NCBI GenBank assembly: GCA_015222405.1 | Contig: JADFVG010000107.1 | Coordinates: 1-8,903 of the forward strand | From: Chloroflexota bacterium | Lineage (GTDB): Bacteria > Chloroflexota > Dehalococcoidia > E44-bin15 | Reading direction: 5' to 3' | Length of the DNA: 8,903 nt | Shown here: positions 6,439-8,903 of the stretch, in pieces | How the letters are laid out: each line of letters opens with the position of its first letter | How positions within the stretch are numbered: position 1 is the stretch's first letter | Program-made: the position numbers and the translations under genes | Notes under the pieces: model-generated | Told to the model about the DNA's origin: nothing | Seen by the model: only the letters and a program-made list of their open reading frames with translations | Database searches by the model: none

Positions 6439-8154
6439 TCAATACTTCCTTTCTACTGGCTTCCACATCGTAATTGTCACCGGGCTGTAATCCAAACGAG
6501 GTCCTTCCGGGGTATAGTAAGCCAGGGTATGTTTACCCCAATTAACATCGTCTCTCTGGGGGAAGTCCCTCCGGGAATGAGACCCCCGAGATTCAGTGCG
6601 TACTATTCCCCCGGCTACGATCGCTTCTGCTATATCGAGGAGGTTAGCAACTTCCAAAATATTGAGAAGGTTAGTATTATATACCCTGCTCTCGTCCTTG
6701 ACCCGCACGCTCTTCATTCGCTCTTTTAGTTCCCTTATTTTCTCAAGTGCCTTCTCCAGCTCCGGGCCAGTGCGGAAAACCCCCACCTGACGGTCCATCG
6801 CGCTTTGCAGTTCCTCCCTGATGACGTAAGCGTCTTCCTCGCCGCTCTGATGGCGGTACTGGTCAAATATGAGCGCTTCCTCTTGACGCACCCTCTCTTC
6901 GGAAACCGAAGCCAGAGCTTTTTGTTCCAGGGCAAACTTGGCTGCTTTTTCACCGGTGATCTTCCCCCATAGCAGGCACTCAGCAGTGGAATTGGAGCCA
7001 AGGCGATTTGCCCCATGTAAGGAAACACAAGCAGCCTCACCTGCAGCCCAGATTCCTTGTATTGGGGTTGCACCATCGATATCGACATGGATACCACCCA
7101 TAAAATAATGAGCCGCTGGTCGAATGGGGATAGGCTCATCAATAGGGTCAATGAAAGCTAACTTTATCGCCACCTCCCGTATTAAGGGCAAGCGCTCGTT
7201 AATCTTGGCCGCACCCAGATGGCGCAGGTCTATGTGTAAGTAGTCCAGGCCGTCGGGTCCTGGGAACCCCCTTCCTTCCTCGATCTCGGTCATCTCGGAG
7301 CGGGACACGATATCCCTGGGGGCTGTTTCCTTTCTCTCAGGGGCATACTTTTCCATAAATCTTTCGCCCTTGTTATTTCTCAGATAGCCTCCTTCACCCC
7401 TCGCCGCTTCGGTAATCAGGATGCCGGAAGGTATCAGTCCGGTAGGATGAAACTGGACGAACTCCATGTCCTTGATTGGGAGCCCAGCCCTGTAGGCCAT
7501 GGCCAGGCCATCCCCAGTAGCGGTGAGGGAATAAGTGGTAAAACCAAACATACGACAGGCACCACCAGTAGCGATGACCAAAGCCTTCGCTCTGATCACG
7601 AAAAACTCGCCACTTACCAAATCCCACACCGTTACCCCTTGAAAGGAATTGTCGCCCACCAGAATTGAGGTTACATAGCACTCATCGTAGCGGGTGACAG
7701 AGGCATACTTTTGCAGGGTATCATAGAGGGTCTGCATCTCAAAGAAGCCGGTTTTGTCGGCGGCGAAAACAGCTCGGTTAAAGCTATGACCACCAAAAGC
7801 TCGTTGGTCGATGCGGCCATCAGGACGGCGCGACCAGGGGATGCCCCAGTGCTCTAGCTGCAGGATCTCTTGCGGCATTTCTTCGACAAAGCGTTGCACA
7901 ACATTCTGGTCAGCCAAGAAGTCGCTTCCCCTCACCGTGTCCCAGGCATGTAGTTCGAAACTGTCGCCCTCTTCGGGGCGCATCATCGCCGCTGTACCGC
8001 CTTCGGCACAAACCGAGTGGGAACGCATTAGCTGAACTTTGGAAACGATGGCAATATCCAGCTCCCCTTTGCTCACCCGGGCTACCTCAACAGCTGCTCG
8101 CAGTCCTGCTATCCCAGAGCCTAAAACTAGCAGATCGTGAGTAACACCATTCAT
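6439..8154 (-). CDS. sdhA: Succinate dehydrogenase/fumarate reductase flavoprotein subunit
   Basis: This is the catalytic subunit, which interconverts succinate and fumarate at a covalently bound FAD on the cytoplasmic face of the membrane. Its 571 residues are a normal length. The FAD fold begins with LVLGSGIAGLRAA (9-21). H46 in RSHSVCAEGG is the site of covalent FAD attachment in true Sdh/Frd enzymes and is missing in soluble fumarate reductases and L-aspartate oxidases. Substrate-site motifs are present: HPTG (236-239), TEAARGEGG (248-256), R280 in APRDIVSR (the proton-shuttle arginine of the family), H349 in RPAAHYFMGG and R384 in GANRLGSNS. The C-terminal domain carries RGSHSRRDFPQRDD. 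AAGGGGG (8165-8159) lies 4 bases before the ATG. It is the first gene of sdhACDB. A long upstream leader with an intrinsic terminator suggests attenuation. The preferred direction of catalysis cannot be read from sequence. Confidence 0.95.
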   Translation of the reverse strand: MNGVTHDLLVLGSGIAGLRAAVEVARVSKGELDIAIVSKVQLMRSHSVCAEGGTAAMMRPEEGDSFELHAWDTVRGSDFLADQNVVQRFVEEMPQEILQLEHWGIPWSRRPDGRIDQRAFGGHSFNRAVFAADKTGFFEMQTLYDTLQKYASVTRYDECYVTSILVGDNSFQGVTVWDLVSGEFFVIRAKALVIATGGACRMFGFTTYSLTATGDGLAMAYRAGLPIKDMEFVQFHPTGLIPSGILITEAARGEGGYLRNNKGERFMEKYAPERKETAPRDIVSRSEMTEIEEGRGFPGPDGLDYLHIDLRHLGAAKINERLPLIREVAIKLAFIDPIDEPIPIRPAAHYFMGGIHVDIDGATPIQGIWAAGEAACVSLHGANRLGSNSTAECLLWGKITGEKAAKFALEQKALASVSEERVRQEEALIFDQYRHQSGEEDAYVIREELQSAMDRQVGVFRTGPELEKALEKIRELKERMKSVRVKDESRVYNTNLLNILEVANLLDIAEAIVAGGIVRTESRGSHSRRDFPQRDDVNWGKHTLAYYTPEGPRLDYSPVTITMWKPVERKY

Positions 8155-8244
8155 TCTACCCCCTTATCGACATCAGCGAGCTATCTCCAGAGGAGACTTG
8201 AGACTCCACTGAGCATTGGAGCCGCCTGGCTGAAAGCTCGACGG

Positions 8245-8472
8245 TCATAATAAAAAAACGGCAGGGATGTTTTCTCTCGTGTTCACCCCTGCCGAGAAAG
8301 GTTGGCTCACTATGAAATTGCACAGATAGCCCTCACTATAGCCCGGGCGCACCCCCGCCCTCACCACAGCCAACTGATCCAAGACCTGGTACACCAGGGG
8401 GAATTCTTCCCTATCTCTTGCCCGCTTCAAGGCATCTACAACGTCATTCTGCGTCGCCGGCAACATTGGCAC
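8245..8472 (-). CDS. Doubtful 75-residue hypothetical ORF in the sdh leader
   Basis: A 75-codon frame starts at GTG 8472 (an in-frame ATG is at 8466) and contains NDVVDALKRARDREEF and VYQVLDQLAVV, which could form helices. I do not recognise a family. Against it: there is no clear Shine-Dalgarno; the start would lie only about 9-15 bases after the predicted transcription start; and the last 16 or so codons are the intrinsic terminator hairpin and T-tract, so a terminated transcript would lack the stop codon. It is either fortuitous, a decayed gene end, or a leader peptide. Confidence 0.2.
   Translation of the reverse strand: MPMLPATQNDVVDALKRARDREEFPLVYQVLDQLAVVRAGVRPGYSEGYLCNFIVSQPFSAGVNTRENIPAVFLL
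8252..8294 (-). terminator. Intrinsic terminator upstream of sdhA
   Basis: On the minus strand CGGCAGGG (8294-8287) pairs perfectly with CCCTGCCG (8266-8259), and the stem is immediately followed by seven T residues (8258-8252). After one A-C mismatch two more inner pairs can form, leaving a 14-base loop. This is the only classical rho-independent terminator in the window. It lies about 100 bases before the sdhA start and points the same way, so it must either end an upstream transcript or be read through to express sdh. Confidence 0.85.
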
Positions 8473-8481
8473 AACTCAGCG
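8252..8481 (-). ncRNA. Candidate sdh leader RNA / attenuator or small RNA of about 230 nt
   Basis: The interval runs from the predicted start site of the TTGACA/TAAAGT promoter (about 8481) to the T-tract of the intrinsic terminator (8252). Stems inside it include CCTGG-TGTA-CCAGG (8398-8385) and GGGCG with CGCCC (8360-8345). A CCCCTG segment (8400-8395) could pair with CAGGGG of the terminator's 5' arm (8291-8286), forming a competing structure. I see no better promoter between the terminator and sdhA, so read-through control is plausible. The RNA matches no riboswitch class I know. Its existence is inferred only from the promoter-terminator pair. Confidence 0.35.
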
Positions 8482-8487
8482 ATTGAC

Positions 8488-8516
8488 ACTTTAGATAGCT
8501 GGGTTGCTTTTGTCAA
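8488..8516 (-). promoter_or_regulatory. Sigma70-type promoter upstream of the sdh leader
   Basis: On the minus strand a perfect TTGACA (8516-8511) is followed by a 17-base spacer and TAAAGT (8493-8488), which keeps 4 of 6 -10 bases including the first TA and last T. Transcription would start near 8481 and run towards the terminator at 8294-8252 and sdhA. Confidence 0.6.
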
Positions 8517-8649
8517 GCTCCCTCAGCGTCCAGTTATACTCTTTTACCGCCTGTCTGAGGATGAAAGGCTGAAGTCCTCCGTTACTGTTAGCAGGTAATA
8601 GTATCCCCCATCTACCACTCTTAGGCAGCAGCACTTTTGAGATTGCCAC
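8491..8649 (-). CDS. Doubtful 52-residue ORF ending at the sdh promoter
   Basis: The frame runs from GTG 8649 to a TAA that coincides with the first bases of the -10 box. The translation looks protein-like in its second half (LRQAVKEYNWTLRELDKSN), but I do not recognise it and see no Shine-Dalgarno. It shares its reading frame with the 75-codon ORF downstream, separated by a TAA (8493-8491) and a TGA (8478-8476). The two could be pieces of one decayed gene or chance frames. Confidence 0.18.
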   Translation of the reverse strand: MAISKVLLPKSGRWGILLPANSNGGLQPFILRQAVKEYNWTLRELDKSNPAI

Positions 8650-8666
8650 TTGTCAAGTCACACAAG

Positions 8667-8700
8667 AGGGGCCTGGCTACCCCGGTTTAGTCAGGCCCCT
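8667..8700 (-). terminator. GC-rich hairpin after the hdrA-like gene
   Basis: AGGGGCCTG (8700-8692, minus strand) pairs perfectly with CAGGCCCCT (8675-8667) around a 16-base loop. No T-tract follows on either strand. Its layout resembles the hairpin after hoxH (perfect 9-10 bp stem, 15-16 base loop, no T-run). It lies about 115 bases after the hdrA stop, where the hdr transcript might end. Confidence 0.45.
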
Positions 8701-8792
8701 GCCAGGATGAAAGAAGCTATGAGAGGGTCGGGATTCCTACTAGCCTCTTTCCTCATCTCATTCACCAGTGCTGCTAATCTTCCTTCTTGCAC
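8691..8792 (-). CDS. Possible 33-residue small ORF just after the hdrA-like gene
   Basis: A GTG at 8792 has a GGTGGAAG (8807-8800) 7 bases upstream and opens a frame of 33 codons ending in TGA at the base of the hairpin at 8700-8667. It begins 22 bases after the hdrA stop. The predicted peptide is a charged helix-like segment (LAALVNEMRKEASRN) followed by the hydrophobic end PLIASFILAGA. I do not recognise it. The good ribosome binding site supports translation, but the small size leaves it uncertain. Confidence 0.3.
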   Translation of the reverse strand: MQEGRLAALVNEMRKEASRNPDPLIASFILAGA

Positions 8793-8814
8793 TTAAATAC
8801 TTCCACCACTGAGG

Positions 8815-8903
8815 TTATATCAGCACCCCTTCGATTTCGGCCATAATTTGTTCATCGTTAAAGTGGCGTGCAGTGATGGCACCGCTGGGGCAGGCCGCTG
8901 CAC
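8815..8903 (-). CDS. hdrA: HdrA-like (heterodisulfide reductase subunit A family) C-terminus, partial
   Basis: Only the last 28 codons and the TAA stop (8817-8815) are in the window; the gene continues beyond base 8903. The translation contains CPSGAITARHFNDEQI followed by MAEIEGVLI. The CP.GAI ending of a 2x[4Fe-4S] ferredoxin motif followed by HF.DEQI is characteristic of the C-terminal end of HdrA proteins. The two leading bases are GT, which would complete a TGT codon and give C-A-A-A-C-P, the expected CxxxCP spacing. HdrA is a flavin and Fe-S protein that splits electron pairs between carriers in soluble Hdr complexes, in methanogens and many non-methanogenic anaerobes. Another protein with a C-terminal ferredoxin domain is possible. 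Confidence 0.65.
   Translation of the reverse strand, partial: AAACPSGAITARHFNDEQIMAEIEGVLI

Larger units (their letters stand above)
8155..8814. other. Gene-poor stretch between the hdrA-like gene and sdhA
   Basis: About 660 bases contain no gene I recognise. On the minus strand, in order of transcription, there are: a 33-codon ORF after hdrA, a GC-rich hairpin (8700-8667), a 52-codon ORF, a strong promoter (8516-8488), a 75-codon ORF, an intrinsic terminator (8294-8252), and about 97 bases of potentially folded sequence before sdhA. That last part holds two short hairpins: TGGAG with CTCCA (8221-8217 and 8208-8204), and TCTCC with GGAGA (8196-8192 and 8188-8184). I see no riboswitch family, tRNA or insertion sequence. 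Confidence 0.6.

Noticed and set aside
6735..7151. 138-codon minus-strand frame inside sdhA
   Set aside because: It is in another frame of a fully convincing sdhA and has no domain signature.
8155..8481. Known riboswitch in the sdh leader
   Set aside because: I looked for recognisable conserved cores (cobalamin, cyclic-di-GMP and similar) and saw none. The leader is reported only as a candidate structured RNA.
8302..8598. 98-codon open frame on the plus strand
   Set aside because: It runs antisense across the predicted promoter and leader, has no ribosome binding site, and its translation is rich in H, R and Q without a recognisable motif.
8651..8656. Second TTGACA on the minus strand
   Set aside because: No acceptable -10 box lies 16-18 bases downstream (the sequence there is TGCTGC), so I do not call a promoter.
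8707..8796. 29-codon plus-strand frame resembling a signal peptide (hydrophobic core, terminal Cys)
   Set aside because: The GG before the ATG is too close to serve as a ribosome site, the frame ends at once, and it is antisense to the better-supported 33-codon ORF.
1..8903. CRISPR array, insertion sequence, tRNA/rRNA or phage genes
   Set aside because: No regularly spaced repeats, transposase motifs, terminal inverted repeats or tRNA-like cloverleaf were seen.

Overview
The window looks like a bacterial chromosome segment of roughly 50% GC carrying anaerobic redox genes. It holds the end of a NuoG-like gene with a bidirectional-type [NiFe] hydrogenase, a trehalose synthase-type glycosyltransferase, a complete succinate dehydrogenase/fumarate reductase operon and the last codons of an HdrA-like gene. 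This mix would suit an anaerobic or facultative bacterium. Chloroflexota (Dehalococcoidia-like) is my best guess, but that rests on gene content only and is weak.

Plus strand, 1-2534: the 3' end of a complex I NuoG-like subunit is followed at very short spacing by hoxY and hoxH (hydrogenase small and large subunits). Stop codons are merged with the next ribosome binding sites, so this is the end of an operon. From 2535 to 3279 there are hairpins, a histidine-kinase ATPase-domain remnant with no phosphoacceptor domain (about 2685-3011), an imperfect inverted repeat and a good sigma70-type promoter. The promoter serves the treT-like gene at 3280-4668. That gene converges on the sdh operon, with hairpins between them.

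Minus strand, 8903-4769: the C-terminus of an HdrA-like protein (8903-8815) comes first, then about 660 bases without a convincing gene, then sdhA-sdhC-sdhD-sdhB with gaps of 3 to about 11 bases. The gene-poor stretch holds a strong promoter (TTGACA-17-TAAAGT) and, about 190 bases downstream of the -10 box, an intrinsic terminator with a T7 tail. Both lie before sdhA, so the operon appears to be preceded by a terminator-bearing leader of about 230 nt or by a separate small RNA. This is the most interesting feature of the window.

How the genes may work together: HoxYH with a NuoG-like partner would exchange electrons between H2 and NAD(P)H or another soluble carrier. SdhABCD, which has four membrane histidines suggesting two b hemes, would connect the quinone pool with fumarate/succinate. 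The HdrA-like protein would be a flavin/Fe-S electron hub. A direct functional link between these modules is inference from proximity only.
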